From Mytilus galloprovincialis (taxonomy: Eukaryota; Mollusca; Bivalvia; Mytilida; Mytilidae): DNA of 64,000 nt. Shown piece after piece: positions 47,187 through 58,055 of the stretch; within the stretch, counting starts at the first letter, position 1; each line of letters opens with the position of its first letter. The stretch is taken from contig NC_134851.1 in assembly GCF_965363235.1 (NCBI RefSeq), positions 37,600,321-37,664,320 on the forward strand. The letters are read 5' to 3'. The translations under genes were made by a program, and so were the position numbers. The notes below the pieces were generated by a model. The model did no database searches. It saw only the letters and a list, made by a program, of their open reading frames with translations, and was not told the DNA's origin.

Positions 47187-47391
47187 TATCTATTTTCCAA
47201 TTGGCTGTTTCAGAATCCAAACGACTATGGGAAATTTCATTGTTCGTACCCCAAAATGAAAATAACGTCACGTCATTGGTTGAATTTCAATTGTTTAGGA
47301 CATTTTTAACCAATCAAGACGCTTTGGTGTACGCTTTTGAAAATATTACCCAGAATGCATTAGATTCTGAAACGGCGAATTACCAATAGTT
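47187..47391. mobile_element. Foldback element with CCAAT and CRE-like words
   Basis: Left arm CTATTTTCCAATTGGCTGTT then TCAGAATCC; right arm GATTCTGAAACGGCGAATTA then CCAATAG, inverted. The middle reads AATAACGTCACGTCATTGGT. A 62-codon frame (47201-47389) coincides with the element and is discounted. Confidence 0.65.
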
Positions 47392-47544
47392 TGTTTCCCT
47401 TGATTTGTATCTTCTTATAACGGTTGTGTTGCCTAAATTAAATGTATGATATTAAAATTCAAATTCCGTAACGTACATAACACGTGGAAAACAATGGTAC
47501 AAACATTTACTACTTGTGGATAAAACTTTCTGTATATTTTAAGG

Positions 47545-47700
47545 TAGATCGGATATCCTCGTGCTATATGCGGTGTGAGCCAATGCTCCCTTATGAAGAT
47601 AGTTCTTCGATCTATAATGGTCTACTTTTACAAATCGTTACTTGAAAGGGAAATTGTCTTATTGGCACTAATACCACATCTTTTTATAGCTACGAACACA
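47545..47700 (-). repeat. R2 repeat copy
   Basis: Reversed R2: GCGGTGTGAGCCAATGCTCC, ATAATGGTCTACTTTTACAA and GTCTTATTGGCACTAATACC. Confidence 0.75.
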
Positions 47701-48099
47701 ATTTCCGGTGCACCAGCATTTGTTGTTGAAGATCATTGTTGATTTTTCGAAACTAGCGAACTCACCAGATTGCCTTAGAAGATTACTGCGAGAAAGGATG
47801 ATGATTGAACTAGTTATCTCAATGTCCAACATTTTAAAGTTTTTGCTGCTAGTGTCCTCTGAATTGATTTGTGTTGGGGAGCTCTAGCCCTCTTATAAAC
47901 AGACCAAACAAAATAAGAAAAAACTCTCAGTAGTCCCAGACATTGATGTGGTTCGTACGTGTTCAAATCAACTTGAGATGTTTTCTTTGAATATTTCGGA
48001 AATATCACATACCATGACATTGAAATATTATTTTCCTAGTACTCCGTTACATTTAAAAAATCGAACGGCCTAATTTATAACAAGACAATTTACGAAAAG

Positions 48100-48380
48100 C
48101 AAGCAAGACAAACATGGACCAACGACAACCACTGTACTACAGACTCATATATGGATTTGGAAAGCCCCATAAAAAAGTTGCAGGGTTGAACTTGTTTGCT
48201 AGCCCAAAACCCTTCACCTAACTTGAGACAGTGAACCATTATAGGTAAAGGTTAAAGAAATTGAGAAACGAAAAACACTTATGAACAACATCAACACACG
48301 TCATCCACTGAACAACAGGTTCCTGACTCAGGACAGGTGCAAACAGCTGCAGTGGGTATAAACGTTTTAACAAGCTTGCA
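48100..48380 (+). repeat. R2-related repeat copy
   Basis: CAGGTTCCTGACTCAGGACA followed by a GGTGCAAAC stretch, preceded by GAGAAACGAAAAACACTTAT; the 5' part of R2 is replaced by unrelated sequence. Confidence 0.6.
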
Positions 48381-49029
48381 TTTCATTCATTTAAAAACAA
48401 ATGTAAAATTCTGTAACAACACGTTAGTCTGAGTATGTAAAGTGTAATTACAAGTTCCTGTTTTTCAATGTTCTCCTATTCTAACTAAAACATAAAAAAG
48501 TAACAAACCTTTTTAATAACGTATTTAAAAAAACACAATGTGGTGACCCTGCAAAAGGGATGGATACCTGAAGAAGAATGTTAACTTTTATCAAATATAG
48601 ATAATGTTTTATTGTTATTGTTTTCTTACTAAGCATTGCTAAGGGTAATGTCTCATCTCTCTTTTTTTAATATATACCAGCTTTCAGAAGTGTTTGATAT
48701 GACTATACATTTTCACTTCTGTTTTGTACAAAGAACAACAAAATAATTTCTTTTGTAAAAAATATTTCCGTTCTCCATTCTAACTGTATATCTAACGTCA
48801 AAATTATTTCAAATTACCTGTGTACATTATTCTTTTTGGTGGCAATTTGTTAAAGGTGTTTTTTTTTTCTGCAATTGTTAAACCACTCATTTTATTGATT
48901 TTGTATTAACATTGTGTCATAGATCAAACTCATTCGTTCAGTGTATGATCACATGTGTTAATATGTTTTGATTGAATTAAACTATATCATTTGGTATTTT
49001 ATAATGTGTCGTTCTATGTTGTGATGTTA

Positions 49030-49410
49030 CAATATTGTTTCAGATAAGGGTGAAGGTTGGTACCTGTTAAAACGTTTTTACCAGCTGCATTTGTTTTCAT
49101 CTGCCCTATGTCAGGTATCTGATGTTCAATAATTGTCGTTTATTGATGTGGTTCATAAGTGTTTCTTGTTTCTCGTGTTTTATATATAGATTGAACCGTT
49201 GGTTTTCCTGTTTGAATGGTTTAAACAATTCATTTGAAAGGGTCTTGAAAGCTTGATATTTGGTGTGAGCCAAGGCTCCGTGTTGTATGTCGTGCTTTAT
49301 ATAAATAAGATCGTTGGTTTTTCCTTTTACATAATGGTTTACTTTAACAAATTGTGACTTGGATGGAGGGTTGTCTCATTTGCACTCATACCACATCTTT
49401 TCATATCTAT
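49030..49410 (-). repeat. R2 repeat, long reversed copy
   Basis: Begins with GATAAGGGTGAAGGTTGGTA, passes GTGAGCCAAGGCTCCGTGTT and ends with GGATGGAGGGTTGTCTCATT then CATACCACATC. One of the most complete R2 copies in the window. Confidence 0.8.
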
Positions 49411-49859
49411 ATATTGTTATAGATAAATAAATTAATCTCTATTTAGAAAATGAACGTGGGTGCGTATTTATACATAAAAAACAGTTAAAAAGAAATACAA
49501 ACTTGAATATGTTTTAAATTAAGGATGATAAAACCGATATTTGTGCTACAGGTACATAAAAATTTACTAATCAAATCGTTGAACATTTGAAAGAATTTTT
49601 GAGAAATTGATGGTAACGTAATCTCTGATTTAATAATTTACCAGTGATGCATTGATTATGTTCGTTAAAGTCTATCACATCACTACATGTACACACACAG
49701 GCATAACGAACGAGTTATGATATATAAACACAGAATGGAGCCAAAGGAAAATCACCGTCTACAAAACAAAATTAACAGTTGGGAATACAAAATCGTATCT
49801 TTTGTCCTATATTATAGTAAAAAGAATCCTTTTAGAAATCTAATTAGTTATCAAAGGTA

Positions 49860-50010
49860 CCAGGATTAGAATTTAATACGCCAGTCGCGCGTTTTGTCTA
49901 CATAAGACTCATCAGTGACGCTCAGACATAAATGGTTATAAAGCCAAACAAGTACAAAGTTGAAGAGCATTGAGGATCCAAAATTACAAAAAAGTTGTGC
50001 CAAATACGGC
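49860..50010 (+). repeat. Interspersed repeat R3
   Basis: AATACGCCAGTCGCGCGTTT, AAGACTCATCAGTGACGCTC and AAAAAGTTGTGCCAAATAC. Confidence 0.75.
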
Positions 50011-50109
50011 TAAGATTATCTACTACTTGGATAAGAAAATCCTTAGTTTTTCAAAAAAATTCAAAGTTTTATGACAGTAAATTTATAAAATGACCATATA
50101 CATGATATA

Positions 50110-50570
50110 ATTGATATTCATGTCAACACCGAAATGCTGACTACTGGGTAATGTCTCAATCTAGAAAAAAAATCTACTGCTGTGTATGTTGGATTTATAT
50201 GAAATAGGTTCATTTTGGTAAATTGCGGTAGTATATTTAGATAGTTCTGGATAATTAATCGAAAATATATCATCAAGATAACGGTAGGTATTATTGAACA
50301 TGTTGAATGCATCACCAAATCTAACAGTGACGTGTCTTACTGAGTGTGGTCATACACTGAGATTTATAGCAATAAAAAATAAATCTGCTATTAAAGGGGT
50401 GCAATTAGTCTACAGGAATACCAACTACCTGCCAATACACTTTATCGCCGAAATGTACCTTTATGATATCGAGGAGAGAATTATAAACTTCAATCATATC
50501 TTCATATTTCTAGTAAGTGTCTCTAGCAAGCTCTCCTTTTTCGTCACAGTAAAGGCTTAAACGAATAGGA
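50110..50570 (-). pseudogene. Decayed reverse transcriptase fragment with YLDD
   Basis: On the minus strand one finds FGDKVYWQVVGIPVD (a worn motif B region), several stops, then NNTYRYLDDIFSINYPEL, a clear RT motif C. The frame changes between these pieces. It is related to, but distinct from, the frame at 42110-43066. The plus-strand open frame at 50294-50560 is its shadow. Confidence 0.7.
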
Positions 50571-51740
50571 AAAAAAATTGCAAAGATATTTTACAAAAGA
50601 CTGTGTTAATAAATATGACAACTTTTTTATAAGATTGTTTGTAAGTATAGAGAGAAGTAAAATCATAACTGTCAATAGAATTAAAAGGACCATGAAAAGC
50701 ACTTATTTTTTATAAAACCTCTGAAGAATTCTCAAAATTTTAACAAGAATTTATACCATTATTTTCAAAGCTTCATTACAACAGTTAGTAACATTATTTT
50801 TTTAAAGTAGTAAGGGAGGTTGTTATCATAACTGACAGATTAGAAGTAGAACACTAAACATAGTACCTAACAAGACAAAACGATTATATTGACTTTTGGT
50901 GTCCAAAAATAGGCAGATCGAACATATTTTGACTTTATTTACTGACTACTAAGTAAAATCATTTTTTTATAACACTGCAAAACTTTCATCCTGATTGGTA
51001 AAGTGGAATTGTCATAAAGTGCGTTGAAATGAACAGTGGTATAGCAAACATCGAATTTCCTCACAAAATGGTACTACACACTATAGATGCGGAGATGAAA
51101 CGAAATTTAAATTGTTGTTTGTGTGATTTAGGTAAGCAGTACTTTCGGGGCTTTTAAATGCTCGGACTAGGCTTTAAGCTCAGTAGTTTAAATGATGACA
51201 TGCGTGATTACAATTTGTTGAGTGTATGGACCTGGCTGTTTTAGAAAACGTCCGTGTAGTATATGCGTAACACCAACACCACTATAGTGGCTGCTTTGTC
51301 TGTTTCACTTTATTTTTTAGTTTAGGCATTGGTATATACAATAGACCCTATTATTGATTTTAGAATTGTTTTCAAAATGAGATACACGAATATTACCAGT
51401 ATTCATAATTTTATTAAAATAACTATTTAGATAGTTTTTTCAGATTTTTCACGTTTACACTAAATTTTGATATAGGCAGAGAGAGCGTCTTTTCTAACCT
51501 GACGACACTGTTTGCAATCTATAGCAAAAAGACTACGATTTTTCGGACCATATCAAGAAAAGCTTTAACCTTCGATGATGTTGAGGTCTCTGGTAATGAC
51601 ATGACCATAGGAAACACATCTTAAACTAGATGTTTCACAGTCTCAATTAGAATGAGCATTATTTTCAATAATGAAGATTTTTTTAAATTTTGTATAGAAG
51701 AAACAATTATACGAAACCATCGTGATAGTCATTTGTTATA
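50571..51740. other. Intergenic DNA, no gene recognised
   Basis: No exon 1 or exon 2 partner for the decayed exon E was found here. AT-rich, without long frames. Confidence 0.4.
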
Positions 51741-51746
51741 TTTTAG

Positions 51747-51818
51747 TTTGGACATCTGAACAAGAAACCGAGGAAACAAATTTCAAAAGTACAAAAATAC
51801 CTTGCACAAATTCATAAT
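51747..51818 (+). pseudogene. Exon E: decayed terminal-exon copy of the orphan family
   Basis: After an acceptor TTATATTTTAG, the 24 codons FGHLNKKPRKQISKVQKYLA then QIHN match the start of gene B exon 3 at about 61 of 72 bases. After 51818 the similarity is lost, and the acidic and C-terminal parts are missing. Downstream non-coding sequence (52140-52760) again resembles the gene B 3' flank (27480-28290), so a larger copy was once present and has been partly deleted. Confidence 0.75.
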
Positions 51819-52839
51819 TCTTTTTTGCATTGTCAATTGTTCATTGTTGTTAATAAGTTGATATTCAATAATATTTCACTTGTGTTGTAATTTCCTCTGA
51901 AAAAAATCCTAGTATACAATTTTGTCTAAACAGTGAATGAGGTTTTAGCTTTCTTTAGTTTTTATTGAACTTTTCTAAAGTTTGCCTTCCGACACATAGA
52001 GTCTCGTGCGTAAATCATCTGGTAATTTTTTTTTTTAGATATACACTATAATTATAAAATAGTGTTGTAAAAATATCACAAGTGAGCAACTTATTGGTAA
52101 ATCATTATGACAAATCAATTCACATGTTGTTTGCAATTGATTTATAGACTGTACGTTCATAACAGAGTAATTGCTGATTAATAGAATAAACTCGACATTG
52201 TTTTATGAATCATTAAAGTTGTGAATTTATTGTAATTATCTACTAAAAGAATCAATATAAAGGGATCGAATTTAAAACTAATACTTTAAAAGAGTGGATT
52301 TATTATTCGAATCAAATTAGGAATATTGAAATCCACTATCACACTTTCACCTGCCACCAGCCAAGACCATGCGCACATTTAAATTAATTTCATTAACAAA
52401 CGTATGATTTTGTCATAAAATATAAGATTTGTTTGTCTTTATCAATCTACTTAATTTTTTTCCCACAATTATAAGTTATCTGAACTAATTAATAACGACA
52501 AACATCATAAGTATTAAACGTTTGCCTAAGATTTCACTGAAATTTTCTCATTAATTTTCCATAATACATGTACATGATGTATTATCATGATTCTATCTAA
52601 CAAATTATTATGATTATTTATACAATTATGTACACGTAAATGGAAATATCATTCTAAAGTGCTTTGTTCCGTTGTACTTTACTTAATCAGGATGTTGTCA
52701 TTATCACTCAGCTTCCTCATGCGTTGATTTAGTGTCAAAAGTTTAAAAGTAATTAAGTAAAAATTTCAAATCCGACGTTCTTGCCAAAAACTGCACGGTT
52801 TATGAAACATAAAAATAAACACGACATTGTCTAATTACA

Positions 52840-53885
52840 ATTGCGACAATCATTTCAAAGTAGTGCATTTGAATAATTGCCCTTTTTACTTGACTCACTT
52901 TCATCGAATTAAATAAACACATGCTATTTGTTCTTTAAGAATCGCTAGTCTCATGGAAGGCAAGTGTAGATATAGGATCGTAGTAGTCAGAAATTTGACG
53001 AATACTTAATTGGTGGATCATCCATGGATATTTCATCGGACTTTTTGTATTTGGAAAAAAAAAGTCCCAATAATAAAATTTATCTTATATATTTTTTAAT
53101 AAAAAATAATTTTGAGCTTAATTGGTTGAAAATAAATCAATCCATAGATCATAGTTTCTTAAGACATCTGAAGAGATCAAATTTATAATTATTATTGGTT
53201 GCTTCCAGTAAAAAATATAACATGTTAACGTTTCTTTTTTAAAAGTTCAACGCAAAATCAATAAATCTTGATACTTGGTTGTATGATCATAAAATGTAAT
53301 TGAACTTTGTTTCGCTGTCATTTTAAAATCTTCTACTCAATTTGATATAATCTCAAAGTCGGCTTGATATATTATCATAAGGCAGTTCAAGCCTAATTGT
53401 TTGGTACTTTACTTTCTCTTATTATTTCAATACCATTAATATTCACTGTATTGCTAATCTTATTGACACAAACTATTTAGGGATACATTCAGTCAGGACG
53501 GATTGGTGAATTCACTGATCGGTAATTTGACCGATGTCGGTGATTTCACCGATGTTGCATATTTTGTACTATACTACATGTTATTGTTAGCTTTTTAGGT
53601 TAAGACCGACAGAAGGTAAGTTTTTGAAGTTTATTTCACAGTTTTTTGCATTTATAAGTATATCTTAAATAAATCGAAGGAAGTTTCTGGTATTTTATAT
53701 CCGTTTTGAAATTTTCCGTCACCTTAAGCTAATTCTACACATTATATTAAATTGTATTCCTATTTGTTTATCACTTTCTTATATAAAGCAACTAAACATC
53801 AGCGACTGGTAATTTTATGTTCGTTTTAAAATTCCCTTTTAATTTTCGTTAATTAAGTGCATTTAACTCGATGAAAACTTAGTTT
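52840..53885. other. Intergenic DNA, no gene recognised
   Basis: AT-rich. A small repeated word, ATTTCACCGATGT/AATTTGACCGATGT, occurs near 53525-53560. Confidence 0.4.
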
Positions 53886-53887
53886 GA

Positions 53888-54205
53888 ATTGTTGACATAT
53901 ATTATATATATGTAGTATGTCGATGTTTAAAAATCTATTAGATATAAAAAAAAAACAATAAAAAAAAGATTTTAACATCTTAATGTACGTATTGTGTACA
54001 TTCTCACAATTGTTGACATATATATATATATATGTGTTTTGTGTACATTTTCACAATTGTTGACATATATTTAATATGTGTAGTATGTCGACGTTTAAAA
54101 ATCTATTAGATATATGAAAAAAAAAATAATAATATCTTAATGTACGTATTGTGCATATTCTACCAATTGTTGACATAGATCAAAATATATGTAGTATAAA
54201 ATTTT
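53888..54205. repeat. Tandem repeat with GTTGACATATAT start
   Basis: Units start GTTGACATATAT at about 53891, 54013 and 54060, with a diverged start at 54170. Two long units share GTAGTATGTCGA, TTTAAAAATCTATTAGATAT and TCTTAATGTACGTATTGTG; a short unit of about 47 bases sits between. Confidence 0.75.
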
Positions 54206-55136
54206 AAAAAGGTTAGACTACATAAAGGTTGCATTGCTCCAATGACGTACTTTTTTTAATTTATATTTTCATATACTTTGTGGGGTAATCCAACAAATTT
54301 ATCAATTGAAGAATATAAAATTGTTTCCCCCAATATGATTAATTTAATGTTAATGATCCCATGTGCCTCTTTGTATATCATAAGATATTACACTTATCAA
54401 AGATCGTGACATGTGATTTGATACACTTTAATTGATAACTTATTTCGTCTTCGTTATAATTGATGAAAAGAGAATTTCCTTTTGCAAAAATATAGTCGGT
54501 AAACCGGTACAAGCAATTTTCCCACTATTTATTTTAAGTTTTCCATGTAATGATTATGACAGAACAAGGAAAACAAATTGTTACATTATAAACAAACAAG
54601 TCCAAAATGTGCTCTTTTTTTTTTCGGTTCTTTTCGTGACGAAGAGACAATAATTTTCGACTTGCACATCCGAAAAATAAATAAAAATAGAACCGTTTAT
54701 AGCTATCATGTGTTCAAAAAACCCAGATGCATAAGAAGATAACAAATCTATGACAAAATATAGATTGTAACAAAATGGGTCTTCAAGGAAAAACATTCTT
54801 TACATTTAATTAGTATCTCTGCGACTGTTGTCTGTACAACATTTCTATCAAATAGAATAGTTTATGAATGGTTGCCCTCTTGAACTACTTGATCCTAAAT
54901 GAAAATATAAATATTATTCACATTTTACCAAGTAAGGGGATTGTACAGAATTAACATTTGTTATCGGTTCACAATTATTATTAAAATTATGCTTATATTC
55001 AGGAAAAAAAAACAGTCTACAGACAATGCACATTATTAGATCTGAAAAAAACAATAATACAAAACATAGTCATAGTTCAATAACACAATGGCGTGATGTA
55101 TAAATACCAAGCCACAACTAGGGGATACTATCAAAA
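54206..55136. other. Intergenic DNA, no gene recognised
   Basis: Short open frames at 54432-54653 and 54581-54796 overlap on opposite strands and have no recognisable features. TAACATTTGTTATCGGTTC near 54950 is inverted at 55380-55402 (GAACCGATAACAAATGTTA), enclosing the R5 copy. Confidence 0.45.
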
Positions 55137-55340
55137 AATTAATAAAATTGAGAATGGAAATGGGGAATGTGCCAAAGAGACAACAACCCGACCATAGAAA
55201 AAAACAACAGAAGAAGGTCACCAACTGGTCTTCAATGCAGCGAGAAATTCCCACACTCGGAGGCGTCCTTCAGCTGGTCCCTAAACAAATATATACTAGT
55301 TCAGTGATAATGAACGCCATACTAATTTCCAAATTGTAAA
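55137..55340 (+). mobile_element. R5 element, partial copy
   Basis: AAAATTGAGAATGGAAATGG at the left end, GAAGAAGGTCACCAACTGGT and CTCGGAGGCGTCCTTCAGCT inside; the right half of the 13123-13704 element is missing. Confidence 0.75.
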
Positions 55341-56375
55341 ATTTGTGCTCTTCTTTTCGGTTCTTTTTAATAATAATTCTGAACCGATAACAAATGTTAA
55401 TTCTGTACAAACCACTAATTAAACATATACAAAGGCAAATAAAAAGAATGGTATAACACGTTATTTAGAAGATAATTAATGGTAATATATATAATCTTTA
55501 ATTCAAGACCATCATGAATTATTTGTTTATTTTATAATTAAGATTATACTCATAGACAGGAAGAAGATAAAATAAAATTATGAAAGCAGTCTAAATAATT
55601 GTAGTCTGACCAATATAAGAATCAACATGATGAAATACATGTCCATATGTTTATTAAAAACAATATCCGTGCACTTTACCATACTAAGTAATATAAATTG
55701 TGTCAAGTGAATTGTTTCCTATACCGATTGTATTGAATTCGATGTCACACGTGATATGTGAGGGTAAGCAAGGGGCTATCAGAATAGAAAAATAATAAGT
55801 AAAATGTTCAGAATAAAGAATAAAACAAACAAGGAGTAGAGAAATATATGCAAAATAAATAAAAATTAGAGAAATAAGATATAAATTATAGACAATAATA
55901 GTACTACGATAGAAAGAAAAGAGAAAAACAGCAAACAAAAATAGGAAAAGAGAAAAAAAGGCCTAAAAATTTGAAACAAAAATGAAGATCTCTTTTTAGG
56001 CCCTCTTATGTAATCGATCAGCAGTATGGGAAATAAAATTCCAGAATCATAAAAATATGAAAAACCACATGTTAAATAAGCCTCCTTATCCGTATTAGTA
56101 ATCTGGTCTGATATTAGGAAAATCCGTTTGGAACTTTCATTTACTATATAAATACTGAAACACGAACATATACATATTACATAACATTGGACATAACCTA
56201 ATTTTGTAAGTAAAGCATACGATAATATGTATGGGACTTGTTTAAAAAAGAAAATCAAATCATTCAATAAACATCTTTATTTAGAAAAATAGATATTACA
56301 ACACATACCTATTACATGTGTATGTACACCAATTACAACAAAACGTTTCTTAAATTGTTGGTTTATACATTTAGA
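55341..56375. other. AT-rich DNA with a hydrophobic chance frame
   Basis: A 133-codon minus-strand frame (55866-56267) is rich in Phe, Leu and Ile because the DNA is purine/pyrimidine skewed. It has no recognisable domain, so I do not call a gene. Confidence 0.4.
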
Positions 56376-56377
56376 TA

Positions 56378-56449
56378 TTAAGAAATCATTAAGATTCTAA
56401 ATTAAGAAATCATTAAGATTCTAAGTTAAGAAATCATTAAGATTCTAAG
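56378..56449. repeat. 24-bp tandem repeat, three units
   Basis: Unit TTAAGAAATCATTAAGATTC followed by TAAR, repeated three times with a single changing base. Confidence 0.95.
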
Positions 56450-56939
56450 GTTATAAATCTCTCAGGAAAAGTGTCTCTTTTTATCGTATGGTTCCTAACT
56501 TTCACATAGAGTGTGTTGCGTCATCCTGATTGAGAAATCCAAGTAAATAATTTTAACCTGTAGTTCATAAATAATTGTCAATATGATTTATGGACAGTGT
56601 ATTATTTATTGATTTTCTTAAGTGAAAACTATTATTAATTTAAAACATAATCTTAATTAACCGCGTGCAAATAATCTTAACACAGTTATTTTACCTCAGA
56701 TAATAAATATTATTGAAGGAACTTGATTGGGTAAATACATTCGAATAGAGTCACAATTCAAAAGTTAAAACAACACGCCTTTCAAAATATTAAAGAGTAC
56801 ATAAATGAAAAGCTACTAACGCTGACCAATTTGATCGTTTACAATGTAAGTAACCTTTGGAAGTTTCCGTGCATAACCCATTTTCCAGATATTTTATGTC
56901 TATTCCTTAACATGGCACTTTCATCATAAACTTTATAAA

Positions 56940-57000
56940 AGTAAAATCACAAAAATACTGAGCTCCGGGGAAAATTCAAAAAGGAGAGTCCCTTATCCCC
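56940..57000 (+). repeat. R4 fragment
   Basis: AATCACAAAAATACTGAGCT and GGGGAAAATTCAAAAAGGA match the R4 start. Confidence 0.6.
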
Positions 57001-57162
57001 AAAACCCTATAAATAGTCCCCTGCACGTTGTAGTTTATATGATATAAGAATATGAAAACAAGATTTTGATAATAAAATATGTTCTTAAATAATAGTAAAA
57101 ATGTAGTTCGCTAGGAAGCGTTTGGACATTGAATGTCATACTTAAGTATTAACGGCTACTTG
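57001..57162 (+). promoter_or_regulatory. Possible core promoter and first exon of gene D
   Basis: CCCTATAAATAG gives a strong TATA box (57008-57015). A consensus donor GTAAGT begins at 57162, so a non-coding exon of roughly 120 bases could splice to the acceptor at 58055. This copies the TATA-then-donor layout seen upstream of A and B, but the sequence itself is not similar, so it is weak evidence. Confidence 0.25.
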
Positions 57163-57739
57163 TAAGTAACAGACAATTTTATTTCTTTAGTCAAGGTTTA
57201 TTGTAGGACAGATACACTTAAATGTTCCCTTGCTATCTTCTGCATTTTTCTGGAGTATCAACTATAATGAATGTTTTAACTTGTTGTATACCTCTGTGGA
57301 ACATGTCAATTATCCGACTATGCAAGCATCCAGAGTCCAGAGAGAAATATTAATAGAACTGGTTGATTTGTAGCAAGGACTTATAATTCAATTCAAATAG
57401 TTATAAAGCTAATTCAAACGAATGGTATCCTGATATAAACATTGAATTTAAATGCATCTAGTAGAACGTAAACACATGTAGTTTACCTCCCCCCTAAAAA
57501 AAATGATAAACATTTTATATTTATATATTTTTTTACTTTCTTTCTTTAAATTCTTAGAATTGCAAATTGTCTCCATAGATAATAAGAATTAAACAGTATG
57601 TCGGTGCTTGCATATTCCTTAGATAATTTTAAAAAAATACTTTCTTGAATATGTACTTTTGATGTTGAAAAATAATTGTCGATCAGTTTCGTCAGTCACA
57701 TCGGTTTCCTGTTAATGTTGTTGACTTTTATATCAGAGG

Positions 57740-57925
57740 AATAACTCTCTGTATTTGGCAAAACTTTTAGGCATATTTGATCTACAATGTTCTTCAACTT
57801 CGTTCTTTATTTTACCTTTTAATTTTTATTTTATTCGAGCGTCAATGATGAGTCTTTTGCAAACAAAACACGCGCTTGGCGCAAATATAAAATTTATATC
57901 CTGGTATCTATTATGAGTTTATTGA
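57740..57925 (-). repeat. Interspersed repeat R3
   Basis: Reversed copy: GGCAAAACTTTTAGGCATAT, GAGCGTCAATGATGAGTCTT and ACACGCGCTTGGCGCAAATA. Confidence 0.7.
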
Positions 57926-58055
57926 TTTGGCGTCATCGGGTTTGTCATCGTATTTATCAAATTTACCTATTTTTGAAGGTTACAGTACAATAACTGGCTT
58001 ATGACATGTACTATATAGTTAAGTCAGCTATAACAGGTATTATTTATTTTTACAG

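Noticed and set aside
47201..47389. 62-codon frame resembling a small protein
   Set aside because: It coincides with the arms of an inverted-repeat element.
55866..56267. 133-codon minus-strand hydrophobic frame, possible membrane protein
   Set aside because: Phe/Leu/Ile-rich from skewed AT-rich DNA, no recognisable family and no splice context.
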